The notes beneath the pieces are model-generated. The model saw only the letters and a program-made list of their open reading frames with translations, was not told where the DNA came from and ran no database searches. A stretch of DNA of 64,000 bases from Diphasiastrum complanatum (Eukaryota > Streptophyta > Lycopodiopsida > Lycopodiales > Lycopodiaceae): NCBI GenBank assembly GCA_029204225.1, contig CM055098.1, positions 4,017,607 through 4,081,606 on the forward strand, written 5' to 3'. Position 1 is the first letter of the stretch; each line of letters begins with the position of its first letter. The position numbers were made by a program, and so were the translations under genes. Positions 45,481 to 58,044 of this stretch are shown piece by piece.

Positions 45481-45739
45481 TACATACTTAAGCTCTTATA
45501 TTCTTTAGCAAAATAGGTAGCATGATGCAGAAAGATGTGCTCCAAACATCAGTAAAAATTAGTAACATTATGAATGAGATTGTTCTTATCAGAACATTAA
45601 CAAAGTAACAGAATAGTACCATGTAATGTGTTACGTGATCTTTTTCCCAAAAATCTCGTACGAATCTTACAAAATGTGGTGTAATGCTTTTGCAAATTAC
45701 TAATATCTTCTTATGATAAGTTTACCTTTCTGATAACAC

Positions 45740-46440
45740 TTATGAGTGTGTCAATGTTCTTCCATACTTGTGCCTTTTGCATTCGAGTACTTCCCCTATT
45801 CTCAAAATCTTGTGTTGCCAAAACAATATCTTTCCAAATTTCATGAGTGACATTGCATTCTTTGCAAGTGTGATTGGATAAGAATATCCTTGCTTTGGCA
45901 CCTCCAATTGATGGCTTTTATTAGGAACATTTCCTGACTTTCCAGATAGTTTGTCTCTTTTTTCAATTGTGACATTTCCTTTATGTAGTTCCTGCTTTTG
46001 AAATAACTTCTTCCAACTTTTTAATAGTATTCCAAGCAAATAGAATGTGAAGATAAATAAGTTTCTCAATCACACGTATCTCAGCATGCAATGTGCATAT
46101 ATGAATATATTTCAATGGAATTGGCAAAACACTTTTCAGATTTGGATCTTCTACTTCTCTTGTTGGGCCATTGTTTGTGCTCATCCCAAATTCATATCGT
46201 AGCAATCCTTCATGCAATAAGTACAGAGATGCTTTGATGTTGCCCCATGAGAGACATTATACATATATTTCAGTGTTTTCAAATCACCTGCAAGGTGTCA
46301 TTGAATTTGAAAACATCCATAATTTTCCACTGTAACTTTCTGACCCTCCAAATGTCCCATTATAATTCGCCATAATTTGTACACAAAAATATCCATGAGA
46401 GAATTTTATGATCCTCTTTCAAAACCTGTAGAAAAGCAAG
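45740..46440 (-). pseudogene. Possible DNA-transposon transposase remnant
   Basis: Minus-strand pieces begin after an acceptor-like TTTTCTACAG at about 46,427 (VLKEDHKILSWIF). They then give AGDLKTLKYMYN...SHGATSKHLCTYC (about 46,285-46,215), LLRYEFGMSTNNG (about 46,205) and SVLPIPLKYIHICTLHAEIR (about 46,130). A 'GDLK-x-L...GA-x(2)-C-x(2)-C' arrangement is seen in several large eukaryotic DNA-transposon transposases, but I cannot assign a superfamily. Several frames are used and there are stops, so it is decayed. It faces the plus-strand gene at 43.8 kb and abuts the gypsy integrase at 46,448. Confidence 0.3.
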
Positions 46441-46447
46441 TAATGTA

Positions 46448-49400
46448 TTATGCATTAATCATGTATTCATTTAGAAAATGCGGTTCGTGATCACTCACGA
46501 GTTCTAGTGGGCACCCAAAACATACTAAGATGTTTTCATACATGAATTTAGCAGTGGAGTTGGTGTCAGCCTTCCTCATTACTTTGGCTTCTACCCATTT
46601 GGCCAAGTAGTCGATGGCTACGATGATATATTGAGCTTGGGAGCCACGGACAGTTGGACGAATAGGGCTGACATAGTCAATGCCCCATTTCTCAAACAAC
46701 ATCTCAGCCAAATAGGTCGTAATGACATTCTATCCTTTCCTTGGGTTCAGTTGAACCGTTGGCACACATCACACCTTTTAACCTGATAATGATTATCCTT
46801 GAACATCGTAGACCACCACAGGCCGTGTTGCAGCACTTTCCTATTAGTAACTTCGACAGCGAAATGTCCGCCCCCTATTCCTTCATGGGCGATACTTACG
46901 ACTTGGGACACTTTGTGCGGTAGGACACAACGGCGTATGATTCCATCATTACAGATGCGATAAAGTTGTCATGCTATTAATGTGAAAGGGGTAGATTTAA
47001 TGATTAACTTGCATTGTTCTACCTTGCTTAACTCAGGGGGAATACATCCCGACATAAGATATCCAACTATATTGGCTGCCCAATCAGGGACGACATCGAC
47101 GTGGAATAGGATGGCGTCAGTGAGTTTGTCATCGACCCATCTACTCTCATGAACATTACGAATTTGTGAGAGGTGATCGACCAGATAGTGTTGTTTCCCT
47201 TTGCGAACAACTATTTTGAAGTCAAACTCTTGGAGAAGCAGCAGCCATCAGGTGATCCGTCCGGTTGTGCATGGTCTATTTACCAGATATAGTAGGGCTT
47301 GATGATCTACGAAGAAGACGAAATGGTTGGCCAGCAGGTAAGGGTCATGCTATATACCATGGCTAGCGCTTCTCACTCGGTGGTTGTATAGCTCATCTCC
47401 ATGGAAATCAACTGTCTACTATCAAAATAAATCGGTTTATCCTTTTTGTACTCCCCAAGCTATGTCAGAACACTCCTTGTGGCATATATAGAGGCGTTTG
47501 TATGGACATGGAATTCTATGGTCCAAATAAGGGGTCGAAGGATTGGTGCAGTGACTAAGGCCTTTTTGAGTTTGTGAAAAGCCTCAGTGGCTTCAGCTGT
47601 CCACTCTAGTTGGATGGTCATTTGGTAGATCAAACAGGCCAGCTTAGCAAAATTTAGGACAAACTTTTGATAGTAGTTGCAATGCCCCATAAAGATGTAT
47701 ACTTCTCGTATGGTTCCTGGCTCAAACAAAGCAAGTATTATATGGATCTTGTCGACGTCGGTAGCGATACCATGTCTCAAAACTACACTGCCTAGCACTA
47801 TGTCGTGCTTGACCAAAAATTGGCATTTGGCCTGGTTTAGGGATATGCCGAATAATCGACATTGGATGAATACTTTCTCTAAGTAAGGAGATGCTGGGCT
47901 GTAGAGGAGTGGACACACAAGTCGTCCATGAAAGCTTCAAGAAATTTTCTAAAAAAGTCCTTGAAGACATAGCTCATCACTAGTTGGAAGGTGCTAGGAG
48001 CATTGCACAATCCAAATGGCATCACTCTATATGCATATGTTCCCCACTCGGTGGAGAATGCAGTTTTGTGTTGATCTTTTGGGGTTATCTGCACATGATT
48101 ATAGCCACTAAAACCATCTAGAAAACTATAGGCTTCTGCTCCGACTATTCTCTCTAATACATTTTCAGTGAATCGTAAGGGAAAATGGTCCTTGTTGGTT
48201 ACAGAGTTCAGCGTCTTGTAGTCTACACAGATTCTAAGTTTTTCGTTCTTCTTAGGTACTACCACGATAGGTGATACCAATCAGTGTGTTCCATCTCGTA
48301 GATGAATCCTATATCTAGAAGCTTTTTCAATTCCTCTTGGATCAGCTGGGCATAGTGTAGATTAGACCTATAGGGCCTATTAACTGCGGGTTTTGCGCCA
48401 TCAAACAGTGGAATGGTGTGAACCACGACATCTAGCCACATGCACTTCAGCTCAGCGTAATTCCAAACAAGACAATCGTGGTATTTGCAAAGAGGTGTTG
48501 TGATGAGATCTTCAAGTTCCTCTCCTTCTGCATCTTCTCCTACTGATACCATACGACTTTCCTCTCCTTTCTCAGCTAGATCTATCTCTTTAGTGCGAGT
48601 TGGACCTTTATAAACATTGGTTCCTTGGGAGGTTTCTTCTATGGGTTCTCTCTTAGCTCTGGGAAGGACCACTACCACTTCATCCATCTCGTAATCCTTG
48701 AAGTATTGTGGCACATCATGCACAAGCCTTCAGTTCTTCTACAATATCCTCACAGATTTTATCCTGCAACTTTTGGTCATGGTCATCAACTCGGGCTTGA
48801 TTTTTCGTTTATCACTCTTAGCCTTCCACTCAGTAGTTTTGGCCTTATATAGGACTTTTCTTTCTTGGAGCAGGCTGGTGGTTGGCTGATTGTTGATTCC
48901 CATCCTTTTCAAAGCTCGTTCAAGTTTCTTGATGCTCTTTGATGGTTTCATACCTAGATCAACAAAGGTGATGGGAGCTTTTTCTTTCAGAGAGCCTCCA
49001 AATGGGGGATCCGAAGTAATTGGCTCTTTTTACTTGGCATGTGTTGGTGACTCTGATCGTGGATCAGTTGTCAGATCTTTCACCATTTTGATGCTATTAT
49101 TTCATAACAAGACTTCTAGCTTGTAAAGGGCTTCATCCTCAGCTAGGTCCCAATCTATGCATTCTCGCAAGAGATCATTGATGGTTATCGGGATGCTAGT
49201 CGTGGATCCGTCGATTACCATATCCATTCGGTATACTATAGCATTTCCTTGTGGGGTTCGGCTACTTTGATGAGATCTTCACTCACTAGTGACTTTCGTG
49301 GATCTAGTACCTCGAGATTGTGGTGCGGCCTTGAAATGATCATGATCTACATAATGGAGGAAATCTTCGTCCTCGTATTCTCGACCTTCTTCCAGAGTAA

Positions 49401-50945
49401 ACACCTAAAGAACTTCTATCTCTCTCTCACTGTAGGCTCCTTGTAGTGGTTCTTGGGGTATAGCCTCTAGGCTCATCATGAATAGTGATACAGAGTCTCG
49501 ATGGCCTTCGCTCGGTTTCTTCATTGATTCAGCTAGTCGCTTGATCGAGATATCATCTTTATCGGAGAATGGGTCTATGGTCAACCTTCGCATATGAGAC
49601 ATCAAACTGAAGGCAATCCACCATAGCTAGGGCTTCGGTCCAGTTTACTACATCTGTTTGCAAATCATCACGTATGACAATTCTCCTCCAACGACGTCCA
49701 TCTGACTCCTTGTCAGAATGGATTATAGTTGTAGATCTTGAAACCATGGCTGTTTGGTCAGTAGGTATTGTGATCTAGGTATCATGATTGAGCTTAACTA
49801 CGGAATCACAATTCTGCAGAATGACACAATTATGTCTTCAGTCATGAAGCGCTTGCGATTTCTTAGCCATGGTCTACCTAGTAGGACACCGTAAGATTGG
49901 GGAGAATCAGGCAAGTCCAAGACTACAAAATCTAGCACAACACAGATTTCGACTACTTTGGTATGCACTTTGTTGGCTATGCCTAATGGTTTTACACTAG
50001 ACTGGGTAGCCAGTCGGATCATGAAAAGAGCATTTACCATACGAGTAAGCCCCCATTCGTGATAAAGCTTGGAGGAAATGATGCTCACTCCAGATCCTCC
50101 ATCGACTATGGCTGATTCCTGTGAAAACCCTCGATGCATGATTGGAATAACTACATGTTTGGCATCTTTCTCCCAACCTACTCCTACTTGGTGGACTGGT
50201 TGCGATCCCTCTACCTCTACATCCGGCACCAAATTGGTAGGGTGCGCTTCAGGTTTCTCACTGCTTGGTCTATCTATGTAAGTCTTCAATCCTTCCTAAA
50301 GGGTCAGATGCATTTTTAGTAGGGTGCCTAATGAGGGTATTCTGACATCTCCTCTCAATAGATCAACTAGGATAGTGGTATGGTCTTTTTCCACTTCTTT
50401 ACTATGGAAAGAGACTTCCAGTCCAGAATGTTCCTGCACGCATTATGTCCGGTTTCATAGATGAGCTACAGTAATCTTGGATTTACTAGGGAGCGAGGGA
50501 AAGTGGTAGGTCGTTGATTGTTATTGCCCTTGGGCTGACATTGGTCTTGCTCTTGGGTTGTCTCTCTGGCTTGGTCTAGTCTTGAGCTTCTTTCACCCAC
50601 TACTTCATTCGTGTAAAATTACCTTGCTCAACTGTGGGATTCAGGTATTCACCTACATAAAGAGAACTGGATGATCCACTAGCAAGACTGGTAGCGGCGG
50701 ATTTGGTTGGGTTTTTCTCCTTTCAATTTTGGGCTCTAGTCTGGATGAATACTGGCTTCGTACATGCCTTGGGTACTCCTACTACACTCATCAGGTGTAA
50801 AGGAGTAGAGACCTCTCCTTGTTTATCCTTTCTCATTGGACACGTTAGATATGGCTGCCCATATCCACAATCACAACATAGTGGTAAGGGCGAGTTTCTG
50901 TCATTGTGGATCAGAATTAATGGTTGTAGGATTAATGATTATAGT
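46448..50945 (-). mobile_element. Ty3/gypsy Tat/Athila-like element E (fossil)
   Basis: Minus-strand gypsy fossil. From high to low coordinates: gag end with knuckle-like Cys cluster (about 50,830-50,880); protease (49,798-50,289; AIVDGGSGVSIIS, YGVLLGRPWL); a long spacer (about 48,730-49,790); RT (47,879-48,723; LRICVDYKTLNSVTNKDHFP, FLDGFSGYNHVQI, MPFGLCNAPSTFQ); RT end and RNase H (about 47,100-47,900; YIFMGHCNYYQKFVLNFAKL); an integrase zinc region (about 46,760-46,960); and an integrase core (46,448-46,711; KWGIDYVSPI, YIIVAIDYLAKWVEA). The GGSG protease and this RT wording are those of the Tat/Athila side of gypsy. No LTRs are delimited. It is broken with several breaks. Confidence 0.85.
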
Positions 50946-51118
50946 GTCAATGCTTAGTGTTAATGGATCTTAGTGTTAGTATACACATGCTAGATTTTGG
51001 ATTATGCTATCACTCTCATGGGAACAAACCTCTGTGTGACAACTAACCTCGTCTCCTTGATGCTTGTGTACTTGGATCTAGGGTTCAGACTAGGATAGGA
51101 AATAGCCCACTATAATTT

Positions 51119-51136
51119 TGGTGCCGTTTCCAGGAA
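51119..51136 (+). other. Primer binding site, tRNA-Asp type
   Basis: TGGTGCCGTTTCCAGGAA closely follows the TGGCGCCGTTGCCGGGGA primer site known for Tat/Athila-type gypsy elements, with a few changes. Confidence 0.65.
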
Positions 51137-51804
51137 CTACACCAATTTTTCAGTTTGTAGCATGTTTGGATGGATATTAGCTTGTATTTAGGCATCTTGT
51201 TTTGGCATTAGTAGGATTAAAATCGCATCTTAGGGATAGATTGGTTGTTATTTTGCTTGATTTGAGTGGTTTTGCTTGTTTGAAATCTAATTTGATTGTT
51301 GAGCAAGGGAAGCCATACAGATCACAATTCTTAAGATCCATTTGGATCTGAGAAATCAGAGAAAACAACAAAAATCGCTCATTTATGCAGATTTGGTAAA
51401 AAAGAAGGCAATTTCGTCATCGGACTTGATAACTTCTTGCTCTCTAAAAAAGAACCTTCGTCGAGTTGCATAAAGGACCAGATTTATATAGAGTATATTC
51501 AGATTGAAGGGCGAAGATTAATTCCCAGCAGATCTCCAAAACAAAACAAAAACAATTTGAAAACCATCAAAAACCCTAAAAAATAGAAAAAGAACCTTCA
51601 TCTGATTTACTGCACATGGGTGTGATTCAGATCTATCTATTGTGAGGTCGACAAAGATTAATACTAAAAATAGAAGGCCAAAGTGGCTATTTATCTACTT
51701 GATGGTAGCCTTTTGTGAAAATCCTTCACTTACTTTTTTGAGGGTTCTAATTATAGTATTTCATCATAGTCTGATCGAATTGATTCACACTAGATTTTTC
51801 ACCA
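51137..51804 (+). other. Leader of gypsy element F
   Basis: About 670 bases between primer site and gag with no supported gene; long leaders are usual in this group. Contains A-rich stretches (about 51,540-51,595). Confidence 0.5.
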
Positions 51805-53336
51805 ATGATTGCTAGAAGGTCACCTCGATTAGAGATTCCAAAGTATAATAGATTATCTGATCTTGTCAGATTTCTCAAAATCTATTCTAAATCATGTGAG
51901 GTATATGGCGAAGTTTTTTCACAAGATAAACTTAAGCTATTCCCTATGGCCTTAATTGGAGCAGCACAAGATTGGTTTTACAACCAAGACAAAACAGGAT
52001 GTGCAGATTGGAAAGTTATTAAACAAGCCCTCATCACAAAATTTAAACCGAAAAAATTTATGGAAGACCATTTTCTACTTTTAAGTAAAATTAAAATGGG
52101 AAAGAGAGAGGAAGTACGAGATTATATTGAATGGGTTAAGCACCTCAGATCTGAGTGTGATCCCGATTTAATTAATGACAATGCCATAATTATGTGGTTT
52201 TTAGCAGGTCTACCTAAAAGGATTAGACACGAGCTAAAATGCCATACTGAGTATATTTTCTTACAAAATGCTATGGATGATGCGATATGAGAGGAGGATG
52301 AAGATTCTGATGATGAACCAAATATTGGAATGCTACCATATACAGCGGGGCAAACCACTACTACATCCACCAGTATTGCATCCACAAATATTAATGCTAC
52401 TGTGGAATTGATGATTAACCAACGAGTTCGAGAAACTTGGTCAAAAGCAACAGATGCAACTAGATAAGATGCAATCTCAGTTCGATGAGAAGATTAAAGC
52501 TTTGGAAGAGGTGCATGCTAAGAGTAGCAACGCAACGGAAAAGTTCGCTACGACTTTTCCTAGTCGGAAAAATGTCTGGTGCTCAATTTGTGTGAAAAAT
52601 CACACCATGAATAAATGTCCACAACATTGAATCAACTAATGATGAATACTATTTGTTACCTGTGCAATTTTACGGGACATAAAACAACTTTTTGCTTGTT
52701 TAATCCTCATATTATCCAGCAAAGGTATGCTAAGCTTCAATATTGGGAACCTACTACCTATAAGGGACCTAATCCTAAGAACCAGGCTCAGAACTTTGGC
52801 CTGGGATTTCCTGAATGACTAGCTTTGCCAGCTCCACAAGCACAACAAGCTCCTCCTACGAATCTAATGGAACCAGAGCCTTACAGTAGTAATGAGCAAT
52901 GGAATCACAATAATGATCAATAAATTGATCCTTCAGAACAATATGCTATCTATGATGCCGCGCAAAAGCAGCGAGACAATGGGCTAGGGCACCACTTGGA
53001 TGATTTGCATATAGAGAGAACCACAGAGTTGCGGAATGTACGAACAAAGAAAAGTTTGTTCCATTCTGTCGTGAATGCGGTTATCGACATTGTTACAAGG
53101 ATTGTCCAGCAAGACCAAAACCACACCGGTTACTACTCTAGTGAATATGATTATGATCAAGCAAAGACCAACAACTTAGCCTACTGAACCAAGTATGCCT
53201 TTGAGTGGTTGTTACCAGGGCTCAAAAGCAAAAAGAAGTTCTAGTTGATCTAGTACCTGCTGAATTTGTACCAACTATAGATATACCTACTACATCAGGG
53301 GTGTATCCGAATCTCAACTCATAAAAGAGGAGATAC

Positions 53337-53986
53337 TGTGAAAGATTCAACTAGTTTCATCACATTTTGCAATATTTCCATATTTGGCATATTGAGGCCA
53401 AAACTTGTTTTAGACTTAGAGGTTGACTTTTCAAAGTTCATTAGTCTAATTTTCATTTGAATAAACACTTTTTGAAAGTGTGGGAAAGGTAGAATGCGAG
53501 TTTGAGTAGATTCAATTTGAATAAGTTGGGTACATTGAATCTAGACCCAAAATTGGTAGGGTTAGCATTTTGGTGGGAAAGCCAAGTGGCCAAATAGGGT
53601 TTGGACCTGCTATAAAAGGATGTAACTCGTGGAGAGAGTCATCTTCTCTCTTCTCTATCTCATTTCATGCTTATACATGGTTCTCTTGGGTTCTACTATC
53701 CATTGGTGCACTATCTTGGTAATTGCTTGCAATTCTATGTGTAGAATGATCTATATTTGCTATTTTTGGATCCACACGTGTAAAATACAGTAGCTTGCTG
53801 GTTTTTTACGGATATCAATGGTACATAATCATTTCATTCAAGTTTGATCAAGTTCTATTAGTGTTTGCATCTCAAATTGTGTGTAGATGCTGATTTTTCT
53901 ACGTTGGTGAAATTGGTAGTGTATTTCTCTTTCTAACCAAAGATCATTCAAGTAGATTGGATCTTAAGGATCTGAAATCTTTCACA
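53337..53986 (+). repeat. 5' LTR of copia G
   Basis: 650 bp, TGTGAAAGATTC...GAAATCTTTCACA, with matching TGTGAAAGAT/ATCTTTCACA inverted ends and a TATA-like CTATAAAAGGATG (about 53,611-53,623). Confidence 0.95.
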
Positions 53987-53998
53987 TGGTATCAGAGC
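53987..53998 (+). other. Primer binding site of copia G
   Basis: TGGTATCAGAGC directly after the 5' LTR, complementary to initiator tRNA-Met. Confidence 0.95.
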
Positions 53999-54657
53999 TT
54001 GTGTTTAAGGTTATGAAGGAGGAAATCAGATCTATCAATGATTTGGTGAAGATATCAAGTCTAGAGCATGCTAGAGAGGATTCTACACCAAAATCGGATT
54101 TTTTGCTTTTGTAGATTGGATCTTTTGTAGATCAAAACACTAAATAGGTCAATATACTTGTTCAATTCTGTTTTTTGAATTCACATGCTGGATTTGGCCG
54201 ATTTTTGGATCATTGGTTCAGCCTAAGTGGTGGCTTATAGATTGCATATCAAATTTTCAGCATTTGCATGTAGATTTGGAATAGTCAATTTTTTGTGATT
54301 TTGTCAAAACCCTAATTTCGATTGGATCTCTAGATAGTGAGGTTGCTGGACTTCATTTGAGTGTGTTTCAATCTTAGGAAGTGGCAAAAGTCATTAGATT
54401 GAGGATAGATCATAGGTTGATCAAGATTCCATGATTCTATGTGTTGATTTGCTTGGATAATTGCTAGAAGAGAATTTGTGAGATAGTTTCAAATCTTGGT
54501 GATTTCTTTTGAAAGCATTTGTTGTTGTTCAAAGGAGTGCTTTGTGCATTGAAACAGGTTGAAAGAGAAGATCAGGTCATTGCTACATGCAACCTCAATT
54601 GGAGTCATGTTGGAAGCCAATGGTAGGCTTACCTCAAGTAGCTATTCATTATAGAAA

Positions 54658-56457
54658 GTGAGGATGGAGTCACTTCTTGAGATGAATGATGTTTTGGATA
54701 TTGTTGTAGGTTTGGAGGAGAGACCAACAACACAACAAGATCAATTGATGTATGACAAGAGGGCCAAGAAGGCTCTACACATGATAAAGATGAATGTTAC
54801 CAATGAACTTCTCAAGGAAGTTGGTAAGTGCACATCATCTTTGGAAGCTTGGAATCCATTGAAGAAGCTTTATGAATCCAAGTCTACTTCTAGAGTGTTG
54901 ACTCTAAGAAGGCAAATCTTTTCTTGTTTGCAAAAGAATGAAGAAAGTCCAAGTACTTTTGTTTTGAGAATGAAAGCATTGAATGATGAGTTAGCTTGCA
55001 TAGATGAAAGCATTAAGGAAGGAGAGCTTATTCAAGTGATTCTTAATGGCTTGTTGGATGCTCATGCTAACATTGTTCAAAGTATTGCTATTCAAAAGAC
55101 TTTGCCATGTTTGATGGATCTTCAAGAGATCTTGATCAATGAGGAATATAGGCTTCAAGCAAGAGGTGGATCTACATCGACACTTCAAGAGGATGCTCTG
55201 TTCACAAAGGGCAAATTCAAGGGCAAAACCAAAAGCAAGTGGTCTAAAGGGCAAGATCAAGTGGATGCTTCTTCAAGTGGCAAAAAGAAGGATAGATCAA
55301 AGCTCAAGTGCTTCTATTGTGGCATCAAAGGACACTTTGCAAGTGGGTGCTACAAAAAGAAGAGAGATCAAGGAGACAAGCAAGGTAATCTTACTCTTGA
55401 TGAGGATGGTTTGGATGTGCAAGATGCAAATGATGATGCTTTTGTGATGTCTTCATGTATGCTTGCTAATGATGGAGATCTAGATCCTTGGTGGATTGAT
55501 AGTGGAGCAAGTTCACACATGACCTTTCACAAAGAGTACTTCACTTCTTTGTTGGCATATGGAGATGACAAATGGGTGATCTACACGGCCAATGATGGTG
55601 AGTGTGCAATCAAAGGGATTGGCACAATTCCTATTTCTCTCTCTACAAATAGGAATGTTCATTTGGAGGATGTCTTGTTTATTCCATCTATTACCAAGAA
55701 TTTGCTTAGTGTGAGTCAAATGCTAAGTAAGGGCCTCAAGGTGGAGTTTGATGGAGATGCTTGTTTGATCAAAAGGAAGGATGTCTTGATTGGAGAAGGT
55801 AAAAGGCAAGGGAAGTTGTTCAAACTTGATGCTTGTGTTACTACTAACCAAGTTGGATGTGTTGCAAGGGAGCAAATTTCTATTCAAGAGGTTTGGCACA
55901 AAAGGATGGGACACCTCAACTTCAAGTCATTGGAGGTAATGGCAAGGAAGAAGGTTGTGATTGGTCTTCCAAGTTCCTTAAGTAATGACAAGCATGTTTG
56001 TGAGTCTTGTGCTTTGTCTAAGTCACATAGACTACCTTATACTAGATCTATTTCTAGATCTACAAAGCCTTTTCAACTTGTACATTCGGATATTCATGGA
56101 TTTACTACAATTAGCAATAGTGAAGCTAAGATGTATGTAACATTCATTGATGATTTTAGTAGATTTTGTTGGATCTATCTACTAAAGAGCAAGGATGAAG
56201 TGTATGATGTCTTTGTCAAGTTCAAGAATGCAAGGGAGAACCAATTCTCCACAAAGATCAAGTGCTTGAGAGGTGACAATGGTGGTGAGTACATATCTAA
56301 CAAGTTCAAGGCCTTTTGTGATGAGCATGGGATCAAGAGGGAGCATACAACATCAAGGACCCCACAACAAAATGGAGTGGCTAAAAGGAAGAATAGAATT
56401 TTATGTGAAAGTGCTAAAGCTATGAGGTTAAGTGCTAATCTTGACAAACCATTTTAG
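54658..56457 (+). CDS. Copia gag-protease-integrase frame (fossil part)
   Basis: A 599-codon frame. Gag (UBN2 type) at about residues 1-180 shows SLEAWNPLKKLYESKSTSRV and ELIQVILNGLLDAHANIVQS. The CCHC knuckle at about 218-231 is CFYCGIKGHFASGC. Protease at about 280 shows WWIDSGASSHMTFHKEYF. GAG-pre-integrase at about 415 shows VWHKRMGHLNFKSLEVMARK. The integrase core at about 470-590 shows LVHSDIHGF, YVTFIDDFSRFCWIYLLK and CLRGDNGGEYISNKF. The product would package element RNA and, after protease cutting, integrate its DNA. Adjacent integrase C-terminal sequence begins at 56,467. Confidence 0.9.
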   Translation: MRMESLLEMNDVLDIVVGLEERPTTQQDQLMYDKRAKKALHMIKMNVTNELLKEVGKCTSSLEAWNPLKKLYESKSTSRVLTLRRQIFSCLQKNEESPSTFVLRMKALNDELACIDESIKEGELIQVILNGLLDAHANIVQSIAIQKTLPCLMDLQEILINEEYRLQARGGSTSTLQEDALFTKGKFKGKTKSKWSKGQDQVDASSSGKKKDRSKLKCFYCGIKGHFASGCYKKKRDQGDKQGNLTLDEDGLDVQDANDDAFVMSSCMLANDGDLDPWWIDSGASSHMTFHKEYFTSLLAYGDDKWVIYTANDGECAIKGIGTIPISLSTNRNVHLEDVLFIPSITKNLLSVSQMLSKGLKVEFDGDACLIKRKDVLIGEGKRQGKLFKLDACVTTNQVGCVAREQISIQEVWHKRMGHLNFKSLEVMARKKVVIGLPSSLSNDKHVCESCALSKSHRLPYTRSISRSTKPFQLVHSDIHGFTTISNSEAKMYVTFIDDFSRFCWIYLLKSKDEVYDVFVKFKNARENQFSTKIKCLRGDNGGEYISNKFKAFCDEHGIKREHTTSRTPQQNGVAKRKNRILCESAKAMRLSANLDKPF

Positions 56458-56466
56458 GATCAAGCT

Positions 56467-58044
56467 TTGTTGTGTGCCAATTTCTTGTGCAATAGGTGGC
56501 CGAGTGCTATTTTGGATGGAAGGACACCTTTTGAGATGCTATTCAAGAGGAGGCCGAGTGTCAACTTTCTAAGAACCTTTGGATGCACATGTTATGTCAA
56601 CATTACTCTTGATGATAGGACCAAGGAGGATCCATCTTCAAGAAAAGGCATTTTTGTTGGATATAGTGAGGTGAGTAAAGTCTACAAGGTTTACATTCCT
56701 TCTACTAACAAAGTGATTGTTGGTAGAGATGTCATTTTTTATGAGGGAAACATTCCAAAGGTGTCTTCAAGCATGATTCATGGTAAAGTAGATGGATCTA
56801 ACATTCTTGATGTTGATGAGAAGGATTCTACTTTGGATGGTGGTGATGATGGACCTTCATCAAGTCAAAAGCCAAGGAGAACATCAAGAGAAAGACAAGT
56901 ACCTTCAAGGCTCAGATATGATCAAAAGGGTAAGCAAGTAGTTTTTGGAAATTATGTTGCTTTCGTAACCTCTTTGGATGAGCCTACAAGTGTAGATCAA
57001 GCAAGGAAAGAAGAGGAGTGGATCCAACCAATGGATCTTGAGTATCGATCTCTTATGAAGAGTGGAACATCTTTTGGAAGATCTTCTTGTGTACATGGAG
57101 CTATGCAAGTGGATGGATGTTATCTTTCTGTAAAATCAAGTAATGGATCTGGAAAACAAATTCTATTCAATGACTTTGATGGTCAAGTTGAAGATCAAGA
57201 GGTTGATCTCAAAGCGCTTCAACTAGTCAAAAGGGAAGTTGGCAATTTGGAGCTAGTCAAGAGCATCAAAGGAGAGGTAATTGGCAAAGGTGTTATGGAT
57301 CTGTTTTTGCAGCATATTGAAGACTCAAGTAAGGCTAAAGGAGCAGCAAGGAAGTGTTGTTCAAGTTTACTTTACTTGTTCTATCTCATGTTTGAGCAAT
57401 TTCATGTGGATGTGTGCAAATTGTCAAGATATGGTAAAACTAGCTACATTGGTGAGCATTGTTTTGATGTTGGATTTGTACTAGCATTCTTGGCTGATTT
57501 TGCTGATGGAAATGAAGCTATTGGAGGTTCATTATGTCACTCATCCATGTCTAAGTTCTCAAGTGTTGAGCTACTTGGTGCCAATACTTGTAGATTGTCA
57601 ATTTTTGGTGAATTCATGGTCATTTTCTTGTGTCAAGTAGATCTTGAAGATGGAATAGTGCAAACTACTTGGTTTATGGAGTCATGTGGTGCTGGATTTG
57701 CATTAATGTACTCACCTACTCATGGATTTCCAAGGTTTGATGGTTTCTTGTGGCAAGATGAAGATGGAGGCTCATTCATGGAGTATCATGGTGGATACAA
57801 GGCAACAAAGGACAAAGGAGGTGGAGACATGCAAGCAAAAGTTGATCACTCACATTTATTGTTTGTTTGCTGTATTTTTCCAGAGAGTTCAGAGTTGGAA
57901 GCATGGTGGAATCATTTCATTTATATTCTATTTGATTCTTCATGTTCTAGTCACATTTTTACATGTAAAATTGATGTAAGAAATAGTGAAGCATCCCAAG
58001 TGGACACTATTCTCTATATCGGTTATGGTTGTTTCTATTTTTAG
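56467..58044 (+). CDS. Integrase C-terminus running into an unrelated open segment (fossil part)
   Basis: The first about 195 codons are normal copia: NRWPSAILDGRTPFEMLFKR, a connector, then YVAFVTSLDEPTSVDQARKE and EWIQPMDLEYRSLMKSGTSF, which is where RT usually begins. From about 57,060 to the stop at 58,042 about 330 codons follow with no retroelement similarity: a Lys/Glu/Val-rich part (DLKALQLVKREVGNLELVKS), then a Cys/Phe/Gly/Ser-rich part (YLMFEQFHVDVCKLSRYGKT, FALMYSPTHGFPRFDGFLWQ). I do not recognise it. Staying open this long in AT-rich DNA suggests former coding sequence, possibly a captured host gene piece. Confidence 0.6.
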   Translation: MLCANFLCNRWPSAILDGRTPFEMLFKRRPSVNFLRTFGCTCYVNITLDDRTKEDPSSRKGIFVGYSEVSKVYKVYIPSTNKVIVGRDVIFYEGNIPKVSSSMIHGKVDGSNILDVDEKDSTLDGGDDGPSSSQKPRRTSRERQVPSRLRYDQKGKQVVFGNYVAFVTSLDEPTSVDQARKEEEWIQPMDLEYRSLMKSGTSFGRSSCVHGAMQVDGCYLSVKSSNGSGKQILFNDFDGQVEDQEVDLKALQLVKREVGNLELVKSIKGEVIGKGVMDLFLQHIEDSSKAKGAARKCCSSLLYLFYLMFEQFHVDVCKLSRYGKTSYIGEHCFDVGFVLAFLADFADGNEAIGGSLCHSSMSKFSSVELLGANTCRLSIFGEFMVIFLCQVDLEDGIVQTTWFMESCGAGFALMYSPTHGFPRFDGFLWQDEDGGSFMEYHGGYKATKDKGGGDMQAKVDHSHLLFVCCIFPESSELEAWWNHFIYILFDSSCSSHIFTCKIDVRNSEASQVDTILYIGYGCFYF

